From contig ML660201.1 in NCBI GenBank assembly GCA_007570785.1, positions 40,872,863-40,936,862 of the forward strand: a DNA stretch of 64,000 bases, written 5' to 3'. A program made the position numbers and the translations under genes. The notes under the pieces are model-generated. The model saw nothing but the letters and a program-made list of their open reading frames with translations, made no database searches and was not told the origin of the DNA. Position 1 is the first letter of the stretch; each line of letters begins with the position of its first letter. Below, piece by piece: positions 54,466 through 64,000 of this stretch. This stretch comes from Antilocapra americana (taxonomy: Eukaryota > Chordata > Mammalia > Artiodactyla > Antilocapridae).

Positions 54466-57070
54466 GAAAGTGTTTATGGCAGAAATTAATGACCAGCTTG
54501 TACTCTTAAACTCTCCAACTGGACTCAAATGAAGGAAGAACAGATAGTGAATTTGATGGAAGATTGTGTTAACATTCTTAATACAAAAAAGGCTTCTTTC
54601 AAAAAGAAATAGACTTCTTTCTGAGGAAGCAAGTTAATGTTATCCTGCCTAGGATTTATTGAGTGAATTGCTAAATAACCTTTAAAGATATTTTCTAGCA
54701 AAATGGTGGTTTTCACTAGTAGTACTAATTGCAACATGAAGAGAGGATGTGCATTGAATTCATAAACTGTATTTAGCTATATGTGTATCCATGCACATAA
54801 ATAAATGTTTAAATACAATTTTACACATAAACATAAATATTAAATCTATTCACAACTGCAAGTGTATCATCCTCATTTTACAGTGGAAGAAACTGAGGGC
54901 AAATTATTTGCCAGAGATTAAACAGTATAGACAGAAACAGTGGTAGATCCAGTTCTTGTTTGAGTCCAAGACTCAGGCACTTAACTGAAATCCACACTAG
55001 ATTTCAGTAACTCCTCTAATAACAGAATTTTCTTTGCCATTTAAAAGATGACTTAAAAGCTTATTTAAAGGAATAAATGAGGAGGCTCTTTGCAGACACT
55101 GTAAACTGTAAAGTCATCCTATGTTTATTTTTTTCCTCCTTTCTAAAACCATAAAGCCTGCAATTCTTTCCACTCTTATTTCCCTTTGGATTTTTGAAGA
55201 AATAAAACCTTTAGAGAGACAGCAAAAAATTTCCAGTCATATTTTTAGGCCCCCATCTTCACTGGTTTTGTACATCAACCTTTTCCTACTCCACAGCTAA
55301 GGACTCATAATGGTGAGAAGGACAATCATACATCTTAAATAATGTACAAATGTATGGATTCAGGAGAGCCATGGGCCTCCCTGTAACTTGCTAAGGGCTC
55401 TGGTATGTTGAAATTTATGTAACCCAGAACTAATAGTTTATCTTATTAGGAAAAAATGGCAGTAGGACTTGGAGTTACTAAGGTTTTACATTAGGACTTG
55501 CTTCAATTTAAATTCTTCTTCCATTCAATAATGCTTTTGTTCCGGGCACCGGCAGTGTCTGCACTGTTAGACACTTTCTTTATATCCCTGTTGGACTTGA
55601 TGGGTTAGCTCTGTTCCAGACTCAAATTGGAAAGCCATTTTTTCTCCCTTCCTGACTTTAAAGGTCTCAAATGAATTATAAAACAAAATAAATATCCAAG
55701 GATGAAAAAAGTACTTTGCAAGTCCTTGTTTAAAAATAATTTTTACTATCCTTTTGGAGAAAGTTCTCTTCACTTTCACTGGTTTAAAGATTTGAGGAAG
55801 ACTATTAAAACATATGAAATGCAACCATATGCTTATGAATGCTTACATGGGTTTCTGAGTCTCTGCTAAGGAAAACTTTCATTATTAATAATATGTATAA
55901 AATTATCCAGATAAAATAAAATAACCTCAAATTGATATAGCTCATGATTGCTATTGAGGGGTCTTATTTCTCAGTCATGTAGCATATTCTTCCAGTGATA
56001 GTATCTGTAAGAGAACCTTTCCTTCTCTCTGGTTTTTTCTTTGGCTTTCCCATGTTAACATGGATTTCCTGTGGCTTACCATTATATTTTCCAGGTTCCT
56101 AAGTGACCCCTTTATTCTTGACATGTATTTCACATTTTTTGGGGGGAAATTCCTATAAACCCTTTTCAAAGCCCTGAAGCTCTCAGGTGGAAGAATGCTA
56201 AACCTTTTAAAATTCTCTAAAAGATATTCTTTCAGAAGTCCTTTCAGAGAGATGAGTTACTTCATCATGGTTTGACTTAATCATCTGTTCCAACTCTTGA
56301 AGTCCTGGAGCCATTGGGGAATGGAGTGTGGTTATGGCAGCTACACCATCGGTGGTATGTGGTGGAAGGGACGTGCCTGGGCCATAGACGTTTGACTCCA
56401 GTGTGGAAATCTGGCTCGTGGAAGCTGCTGCACATGTCCTGCCACTAATTATGTGGTAACAGGATCCTTCTGTAGTTAGGTGACCAAATAAAACCAGTGG
56501 CAGGAGACTGGAAGGTACAGACCAGGACAGAACATTCTGCTGTGTTTCATACCCGGGCTTTATACTAGTAGTGCTGATGGCTCTGCTAAGATTCGGGCAA
56601 GGAGTGGTCCAACTTTTTGGGCCTCAGTTTATCCTCCTATAAAATGGAGCAAAAATGATTATTGTTCTAATCCTTTTTATCACCAACATTCTATATTCTG
56701 TTGTTAGATATTTGTTGTCTTTTAAAAAATGTTACACCAGCTTGTAGAAAAATCTATGGCTATTCTTTCAGAGTATTTTATTTGATATTGAAAGATTAGC
56801 ATTTGAAGGGGCCAAGCCAGAAATTTCTTCTGGGTTAAAGGTTTTTATTTGTACATGACAAACATAATTTCACACTCCCCCTGCAACCCTGCCACTTTAC
56901 CATTGTTCCTTTCCATTGCATTTTGGGTTTTTATATTAATAATAATAGCAGCTTTAAAAAATGATGGCTTCCTGTGGACTGGAGTGGGATTTGCTAAGTA
57001 TGTCATATGCATTATCTGTATTTCATCATGGTTTTGAGAGATGTTTGTATTATTACCACTCTTTTTTTTA
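54466..57070. other. Mostly unassigned; MIR at 54865-54985
   Basis: An antisense MIR trace lies at 54865-54985 ('cctcattttacagtggaaga', 'gagtccaagactcaggcact'). Otherwise AT-rich sequence without recognised repeats or genes. Confidence 0.5.
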
Positions 57071-57203
57071 AAGTACTTATTTATTTGACTATGCTGGATT
57101 TTAGCTGCAGCATACAGGATCTATTTCCCCAAACAGGAATTGAACCTGGGCCCCCTGCACTGGGAGCTCAGGGTTTAAGTCACTGGATCATCAGGGATGT
57201 CCC
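57071..57203 (-). repeat. CHR-1-like SINE
   Basis: Antisense: 'gctgcagcatacaggatcta', 'aattgaacctgggccccctg', 'cactgggagctcaggg', tRNA-like end 'ggatcatcagggatgtccc'. Confidence 0.8.
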
Positions 57204-58013
57204 TATTAGCTTTTAAAAGAGCTGGAAAGTAAAATCTAGAGAACAGAAGTAACCTGTTAGTGTCACACAGCCCACCAAAGGATGTGGGACCCTGTAGCTA
57301 ACGAGTGATCAGATTGACCCCACAGCTAGTGAGTTCCAAAGCTGGAGAGGGATCCAAAACTGTTAGACGTCAAAGATAGGGTTCTTAACTGGGAATACTG
57401 TTCTCAATCAAGTATCTAGGATTTTGACTGTCAGAATAATTTTTTACTCTATTTCCTTCTGGAAGTCTGTACTTCTCTAAGTTTGATGATCTCTTAATTC
57501 ATGTCTGTTATTGCATATCAAAAGTTTGAATTGGCATGGTTATGTTTGTACCATGAAGATCACCAAAGTCTTATACATACTGCCGTTTATATTTTGCTTC
57601 TTTTTAAAATCTTTACTTATAACAGCAATTGTAGTAGATTCTTCTTGGGCTCTCTGCCCACCTTTAAACAAGGTTTGTAGCTCCTGATGGGCAGGGTCAC
57701 CTGCCACAACTGATTGATTCATAGTGGACCCCTGACGCATGTCAGGATCATTTTGTCTTCTTTGAGTGAGTATTTATAGTTTGGAGCAGAGTTATTGAAC
57801 CAAGTCACATCTTGCAGAGATTCCTGCTATGTCCTTCTTGCTTTTCCCCTTCGTTTTGTTTTCACAATTGCTGTTTTGAGTCAGGGAGGTAGCCTGATAT
57901 CTTTCTCATATGTTCATTTCTTTAGCTTAAGGTAAAGCCAAATCAGTTTCTGTTGTTTGGAACTCAAAGACTGTTGACTAACCTAGCAGTGGTGAGCACA
58001 TGACAAGTGTCTT
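57204..58013. other. Unassigned stretch
   Basis: No gene or confident repeat. Confidence 0.45.
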
Positions 58014-58350
58014 AGTCCATTCATGTTGCTAAAATAAAAATACCATACCTTGGGTGGCTTATAAACAGCAAACATTTATTTCTTATAGTTCTAGAATCTA
58101 GGAAGTCCGGGATCAAGGTGAAGGCCTGCTCTCTAGTACATAGGCAGCTGTTTTCTCATTGTGTCCTCATGTGGTAGAAGGGGCGAAGAAACTCCCTGGG
58201 ACCTCTTTTATAAGGACTTCATTCCCATTCATGAGGTTTCTACTCTGAGGATCTTATCAGGTCCTCAACTTCCCACCTCTAAGTACCATCACATTAGAGA
58301 TTAGGTTTCAACATAAGAATTTTAGGGGGATCTAAACATGCAGTCTTTAG
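58014..58350 (-). mobile_element. MaLR-type LTR
   Basis: 'tcttagtccattcatgttgc', 'ttgggtggcttataaacagc', 'tctcattgtgtcctcatgtg', 'cattcccattcatgaggttt', 'taccatcacattagagatta', 'ggtttcaacataagaatttt'. Same family and orientation as 38779-39110. Confidence 0.75.
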
Positions 58351-58435
58351 CAGTAGGCTTTCAAAAATTATTTTTGGAAAAAATATTTGCAGAAGGCATC
58401 CATAGTGCTCCCACCTCCCATCATATTTAACAGCT

Positions 58436-58680
58436 TTGAGATATCTCCTGTATCATAAAATTTACCCTTTAAATATATGCAATTTGATTGTTTTTTTTTA
58501 CTATATTAATTTAAAACATTTTCATTACCTCCCCCCAAAATCCCATACTCTTCAGTAGTCATTCTTTATTCCCTTTTCCCCCAGCAGTGATCATTTTGAT
58601 GTATTTTTTCTACTTTCTTCTCATCTATTCATTTTATGTTCCTATGATATATTGGCTTTATTTTTATGTATGCGATATGG
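58436..58680 (-). repeat. Old L1M fragment
   Basis: 'ataaaatttaccctttaaat', 'aacattttcattacctcccc' and later blocks match the antisense L1M 3' UTR seen at 3925-4385. A TA-rich tract follows to 58745. Confidence 0.55.
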
Positions 58681-58745
58681 TACATTCTCTCTATGTGTAT
58701 ACATATAATGTGTAATATAAAAAATATATATGTATGTATAATATT

Positions 58746-59096
58746 AAAGATCATAAGCATTGTGTGGATACAGTAGTAATCTTACCTTCACACCAGAGAA
58801 ACAAATGGAGATGTAGGTCTTTGATTCTAGTTCATTGAGAAAATGAAAAAACTTAGAGAGTTTAGTGATTAGGCTACTTATGACCCAGTATATTCACATT
58901 TTCTGTGTATACTGTTCAAGATATAGTTTGTAAAAGAAGGTTCATCTCAGACTTCTCATGGTTTTCCCAGTCATTTAAAATTCCACAAACAGCACAGACA
59001 TGCATATGGATATGCTAGTTAAAAGTTAAAGTGAATAGAATAGTTGAATGTAAAGTCCAGTACGTGGCAGTGTAGATGAGTGTTTAAAGTTTGCCT
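58746..59096. other. Unassigned AT-rich stretch
   Basis: Nothing recognised. Confidence 0.45.
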
Positions 59097-59107
59097 CAGT
59101 TTGTCTT

Positions 59108-59390
59108 ATTTGTTTATGGCTCTGCTGGGTCTTTGCTGCTGTATAGGCTTTTCTCTAGTGGCAACTAGGGCTACTCTGCAGTTGCAGCACATGGGCTTCT
59201 CATCGCAGTAGCTTCTCCTAATGGCAGAACTTGTTCTAGAGCACTCAGGTTTCAGTAGTCTGACGCATAGGGTCAGTAGTTGTGGGCTTAATTGCTTCAA
59301 GGCGTGTGGGATCTTCTCAGACCACGGATCGAACCTGTGTCTCCTGCGTTGGCAGGCAGATTCTTTACAACTTAGCCACCAGGGAAGCCC
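59108..59390 (-). repeat. CHR-2-like SINE
   Basis: Antisense: 'tggctctgctgggtctttgc', 'gcacatgggcttctcatcgc', 'gtgtgggatcttctcagacc', tRNA-like end 'agccaccagggaagccc'. TSD CAGTTTGTCTT (59097-59107) / CAGATTGTCTT (59391-59401), one mismatch. Confidence 0.9.
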
Positions 59391-59522
59391 CAGATTGTCT
59401 TTTAAACAGCAATAACAGACATAACAGTACAGAAATAAAATTCAGATATTATGTATCACTTAAAAATAAACAGTGTATATGATAATATTATATAATGTGT
59501 AATATTTATAATATAGTCATCG

Positions 59523-60048
59523 AGAAGGAAAGTTAGGACCAACCTAGATAGCATATTTAAAAGCAGAGACATTACTTTGTCAACAAAGGTCCGTCTAGTT
59601 AAAGCTATGGTTTTTCCAGTAGTCATGTATGGGTGTGAGAGTTGGACTATGAAGAAAGCTGAGCGCCGTAGAATTGATGCTTTGGAACTGTGGTGTTGGA
59701 GAAGACTCTTGAGAGTCCCCTGGACTGCGAGGAGATCCAACCAATCCATCCTAAAGGATATCAGTCCTGAACATTCATTGGGAGGACTGATGTTGAAGCT
59801 GAAACTCCAATACTTTGGCCATCTGATGTGAAGAACTGACTCATTTGAAAAGACCGTGATGCTAGGAAAGATTGAAGGAGGGAGGAGAAGGGGATGACAG
59901 AGGATGAGATGGTTGGATGGCATCCTGACTCTATGGACTTGAGCTTGAGTAAGCTCCAGGAGTTTTTGATGGACAGAAAAGCCTGGTGTGCCGCAGTCCA
60001 TGGAGTTGCAAAGAGTCAGAAAGGATTGAGTGAATGGAACTGAATTCC
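59523..60048 (+). pseudogene. BovB LINE 3' end, plus strand
   Basis: The only large BovB in plus orientation. The frame 59577-59831 gives KVRLVKAMVFPVVMYGCESW, LWCWRRLLRVPWTARRSNQS and [12 protein letters not shown], the C-terminal region of BovB ORF2, and stops at 59829-59831. The 3' tail runs to about 60048. It is 5'-truncated past the RT core. Inverted relative to the BovB at 48931-50463. Confidence 0.92.
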
Positions 60049-60849
60049 TCCTGAAAACTTGAATAGCAAGGGCTAGAGTTTGAGCAAATATGTTGGTTAG
60101 AGTAGGGAAAAATCAGTAGTTCAAAGCCTGCCACCCAACTTTTTACATTGATATTAATCTAAGTTCTCTTACTTGTATTAAAAATACTTAGATGGTAAGC
60201 TGTTTTGTTAAATGGCCATGTTGAGAGGTGAAAGGGAGGTGACAGGGAAGGAAATTGCAGGAAAGATTTTAAAATGCCATTTACAGTAAAGATTTGCTAA
60301 GCAATTAAAATGAAAAACCTATTTTCTAACTGCATTTGACAGTGACTATTAATAATTGGAAACATTCCAATTTTAACCATTATTTTTAGATTACGTGTTT
60401 GGGATTACTTCTCTAAACACATTAAAAAATGTCTATGTCTTTTACTTCTGTTTTTTTTTTTTTATCCTTTAACAAGTTGAACAATGTCAGTGTCAGGGGA
60501 TGCCACTTTCCTTTAGTTGCTTATATATTACTGGGTAACAGGGAAGGAACCCTGACCTTCAAAATAGAAACAGTTATTTCCTAGAGCCCCTTTGCAGAGT
60601 TATTTATAGACAAGTTGATGGGAAATCAGTTTTATCTATCTTTGAGTTGGTCTTAAAACAACTGTTTCCTGTTTTCCCTATTTAAAAAATGCTGTAATTG
60701 TTAGCATTTTGTTTCTCACTGTTACATGTATTCAGTGGTGAGAAATTGATGTTTATTCATTTCTTTCCCTGTCCAAATGAGAGGAGGAAGGAGAGAGATT
60801 TTAATTCTGGGTCTCTAGTCACTACCACAGTTTCCACAGCAATGAAAAC
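60049..60849. other. Unassigned AT-rich stretch
   Basis: A T run lies at about 60451-60462. No gene or repeat recognised. Confidence 0.45.
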
Positions 60850-61090
60850 AATGACAGTTTGAGGCCTCATTAGGTGCCAGGCCATGTGCTTCATGCTTTG
60901 TGGGAACATGTTCACTTTATGAACATCTCATGTTGTCTTTGTGTGAACTCTGTAAGTTAGTTATGATGATTATTTCCAGTTTATGGATGAATCATTTGTT
61001 CACAGTACTTAAGTAACTTGTCCAAGGTAACATAGGCGTCACGGGTAGCTGCAGGATTCAAAACCCAGCTCATCACCACTGCTCTTGGAA
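60850..61090 (-). repeat. MIR SINE
   Basis: Antisense MIR: 'cattaggtgccaggccatgt', 'ttatgatgattatttccagt', 'aagtaacttgtccaaggtaa', 'aggattcaaaacccagctca'. Positions 61110-61215 have a second, weaker MIR-like tail. Confidence 0.75.
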
Positions 61091-63148
61091 GCCCAGGCAA
61101 GTCTGGTGATTTTCTCCAATCATATAATTGATAAGTAGGAAAGCTGGAATTAGAACTTAAATCCTTAGCTCTCAGCTCAGTACAATATTCCAGTATTGTG
61201 CCACCTTATAGTATTGGTCTGTAATGAAAACCAGAACTCCTTCTTGCTTACAAAAGCAACTGCCAAGAGGGCTTTCCCATATATACTGTTCTTAGTATTA
61301 TCAATCTTGGCAAAATGTCATATATTATCAACCAGAGTGGTTTCTGCAGCTATCACTGACAGTACATCTGTGTGAGAATCCAGGATACTGATAATTTGGT
61401 GTTTTAAAAAAGTCACCTATCAGTATTCTCTATTAGCTATGTGCCTCTCCTACCCTAAAGGAGAACGCCTAGATCGTATGTCTAAATATTAATTTTTTAT
61501 ACTCTTCTCAATAGAGCACCTCTTCCACACAGCACACTGGGGCCACATGTTTTTAGCCAATGCCTGCTGTTTGTCTTTTCACACACATGACACAGCCTGT
61601 GGAAGGTTTGCAGCCACAAGGAGTACTGCACATCCTGCACACAGGATTATGGAAAAAGGGATCAGAGAACCTGCCCTTATTATATGATTAGAGACAAACT
61701 GGAAAGTGATAAATAGGAAAATAAAGTCACAGGAGAAGTAGAGCAGGCCAAGTTGTCTGCAAAGAGATTCTGTTTTCTTTGAAAGAGTTATGCTCAGCCC
61801 TTTCTTGAGAAGGAGTAAGGATTTATTAAAAAAAAATTCAATTCTTTTGGATATAAGCCAATTCATATTTTTATAAAGCTCAGAGACGGTTTTCATAGCA
61901 GTGAAACTCTAAACTGCTTTATAGTCCAAAACTTTATCATTTTTTGCTTTTTCCCCATAGTGTGGAAAAGAGCTTAAGGTCACAAATTATTTCAAATCTG
62001 CCAGGAACTCATATTTTCCATGTTTGGGGATAAGACACAGTAGATTCTAAACATCTGGCTAGACCCTACTTAAATAATTGTGTGTTCCATGCACATCATA
62101 CGTATATAATTATGCTTTCATTCTATTTACCTTTTTTGTGTTTTAGACATTCTGAAATCTGGATTAGATTCTGACTCCAGTAGCTATTGGAAGTCACTCT
62201 CCTAAACATTGGCTAAAGCAAAGTATATTTTCTCCACTTTTCTATATAAACTCAAGTATGGCTTAGTTTCTTATTTTTCATTGTTCTCCTTTTTTCAAAA
62301 TTAAGTGACTATGGAAGCCTGTAAGAATTGTGTAAAATGAAGTTCTATAGTATTTTTAGAGTAGGGGAGACTTTAGAATTGGCTGGAGGAATCCTCAATT
62401 TTAGTCTCTGGCCCATGTTTGCTAATGATGTGATTGCAGTAAAATCCCTTAAGCCAGCTCAATTTATTCTCTTGTGAAGTGGACATAGTTCTGGCAGCTT
62501 TGGAGCAGTATTGTCAGACAAGTGAGTTGGTGGACGTGAGGAATTTTGAGTTTTGGGAGAGAGAACAGGACAGAGTAATCTGAGGTCAAGAATATTCTTC
62601 CTACTTCTCCCACCACCACTACCTCCCCTTCCTGCCCCTGCCCGCCCCATTCCCAGCCTGACTACAGCAAAGCAAAGAAAAATGGAAACTATTCTCCCTC
62701 ACATTGTTCTCCTGTGCTGACTGTCGGGTGGACAATTTCCTTTTTGGTCCTCTCATCTTCTGTCCATATTTTACTCACTATTTATTGGGTATCTGTTATG
62801 TGCTAGAGTTGGGAAATGATAAAAATTTGGCCCAGAACCTGCCCTTGAGGAGCTCGCTTTATCTCTCTGTAAATCTCTCTTCTTCTTGGCAATTTCCCTT
62901 GCCTTTTTGTGAGCACAGCGATACTTCGAAAGATATATTTTGCCTTTATCTGACTGTTGAGTGCTAGGAGGTTGTATCAGAAAATAAGCCTGCCATAACA
63001 CCAGAAGCAGAAGTCCTTATGACCTACGTTATTGTCTGAGACTTGGAATCCAGTGCGCAAGCTCATCTCTTTGGTTCTGATTCCATTTACCTGGGTTTAA
63101 TGGCCGGACCAATGATTTTAGGCTTTTTTCCTTCTGTGTACTGGATTT
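61091..63148. other. Unassigned stretch
   Basis: No gene or confident repeat. The 105-codon minus frame at 61896-61579 has no recognisable domain. 62780-62860 vaguely resembles the unnamed repeat at 27985. Confidence 0.45.
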
Positions 63149-63161
63149 GGGGTTAGCCTTT

Positions 63162-63337
63162 CACTTCATTTGCTCATTTGAGACCCCATGGATGGCAGCA
63201 CACCAGGCTTCCCTGTCCATCACCAACTCCCAAAGCTTGCTCAGACTCACGTCCATTGAGTTGGTGATGCCATCCATCCATCTCATCCTGTGTTGTCCCC
63301 TTCTCCTGTCTTCAGTCTTTTCCAGTCAGTCAGTAAA
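63162..63337 (-). repeat. BovB fragment with 13-bp TSD
   Basis: A 176-bp antisense piece of the BovB 3' end ('ttccctgtccatcaccaact', 'gagttggtgatgccatccat'). A perfect 13-bp TSD, GGGGTTAGCCTTT, lies at 63149-63161 and 63338-63350. Confidence 0.93.
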
Positions 63338-63350
63338 GGGGTTAGCCTTT

Positions 63351-64000
63351 ACTATCCAGGATAGAGTTCAAAGTATGTAATTAAGTGCCGGGAGAAAAGG
63401 TTGAAAAGAACTGGGTTAAAGGCCAGGTATCAGGGTAAGTATGATGCATACTGTCTGGACTCCTAGCAGAGTGACTGCAGAGAGAAGCCTGGATGCCTGT
63501 TGTCACAGCTGCTTTACTTTCTTTGGTGTCCTCAGTGGTCAGCTGTGGATAAGGGCTTTTGCGTTCTTAGCTTTGATTCTTTGAGGAAAACTGGAGGATG
63601 ATCCCAACATCAGGGTGGGGAGTAAAAAGCTTTCTGAATACTCATCCAAGCATAGACTCACTTCTGTGCTTGAAGAGAATTAGCTGTTTTGCCACCTATT
63701 ATACTTGTGTTATAAGTGCCAAGTTGATAGAAATTTGATTGGCACCCAGGAATGAGGTTGGGTTACCTGACAATGTCCCATTCCCACACAGGTGGATATT
63801 GGAAGGGCTTCTCTCTCCTAATATGCAGTGGAATGGAAGCAGCAGGAAGAGTGGTTGAGGCTTTGGGGAGTTGACACCACAGTGATGACTGAGAAATTCC
63901 AAAGAGATGGCTCCTGGACACATCCTAACAAGTTGCTGGTTTATAGTTACCTGATGTTTACAAACTGAAATGCATGCCTTTGCTTATTGATCCAGTGAGA
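63351..64000. other. Unassigned stretch to window end
   Basis: No gene or repeat recognised. Confidence 0.45.

Noticed and set aside
59456..60001. 181-codon minus-strand frame
   Set aside because: Antisense shadow of the plus-strand BovB at 59523-60048.

Overview
This window is mammalian nuclear DNA from a ruminant, most likely a bovid of the cattle lineage. The organism call rests on the repeats: BovB (RTE-type) LINE fragments, the tRNA-like SINE Bov-tA, its relative BOV-A2 (two BovB-derived arms), CHR-type SINEs and the 3' end of a bovine-type L1. These sit on an older mammalian layer of L2, MIR, L1M, MER1-type hAT transposons and MaLR-type LTRs. Family names come from recognition by eye, not from a library search.

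I could not support any host protein-coding exon, tRNA, rRNA, snRNA or CpG-island promoter. The long open frames are decayed LINE reverse transcriptases or chance frames. The window therefore reads as intergenic or deep-intronic sequence whose structure is layered transposon insertion. There is no operon, CRISPR array or other prokaryote-like system. I found no convincing new biological system.

Layout. 0-2 kb: a minus-strand L1 with ORF2 reverse-transcriptase sequence, a 400-base N gap, and the L1 5' end with a YY1-like site. 2-13 kb: mostly old repeats (L1M, MER1, MIR, L2), with a repeat-poor stretch near 11-12.6 kb holding two overlapping palindromes. 13-20 kb: younger insertions, namely a Bov-tA inside a MIR, BOV-A2 inside an LTR-like element, two 5'-truncated bovine L1s with clear target-site duplications (TSDs), a BovB and an (AC)n microsatellite. 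20-31 kb: sparser, with a good L2 at 24.2-24.9 kb, several SINEs, and a repeat-poor island at 28.9-31.2 kb with a strong CTCF-like motif. 31-43 kb: L2/MIR nests, a solo LTR inside an L1M with a 5-bp TSD, BOV-A2 inside BovB, a CRE/TATA/splice-donor module at 40.7 kb next to a second solo LTR, and a BovB with a 246-codon frame. 43-64 kb: CHR SINEs, more BovB (the longest at 48.9-50.5 kb with a 10-bp TSD), L1M and L2 remnants, MaLR LTRs and a plus-strand BovB at 59.5 kb.

The parts that might act on the cell are regulatory rather than coding: the L1 5' end, the two LTRs, the promoter-like module at 40.7 kb, the CTCF-like site at 30.57 kb, and inverted pairs of young repeats that could form double-stranded RNA if transcribed.
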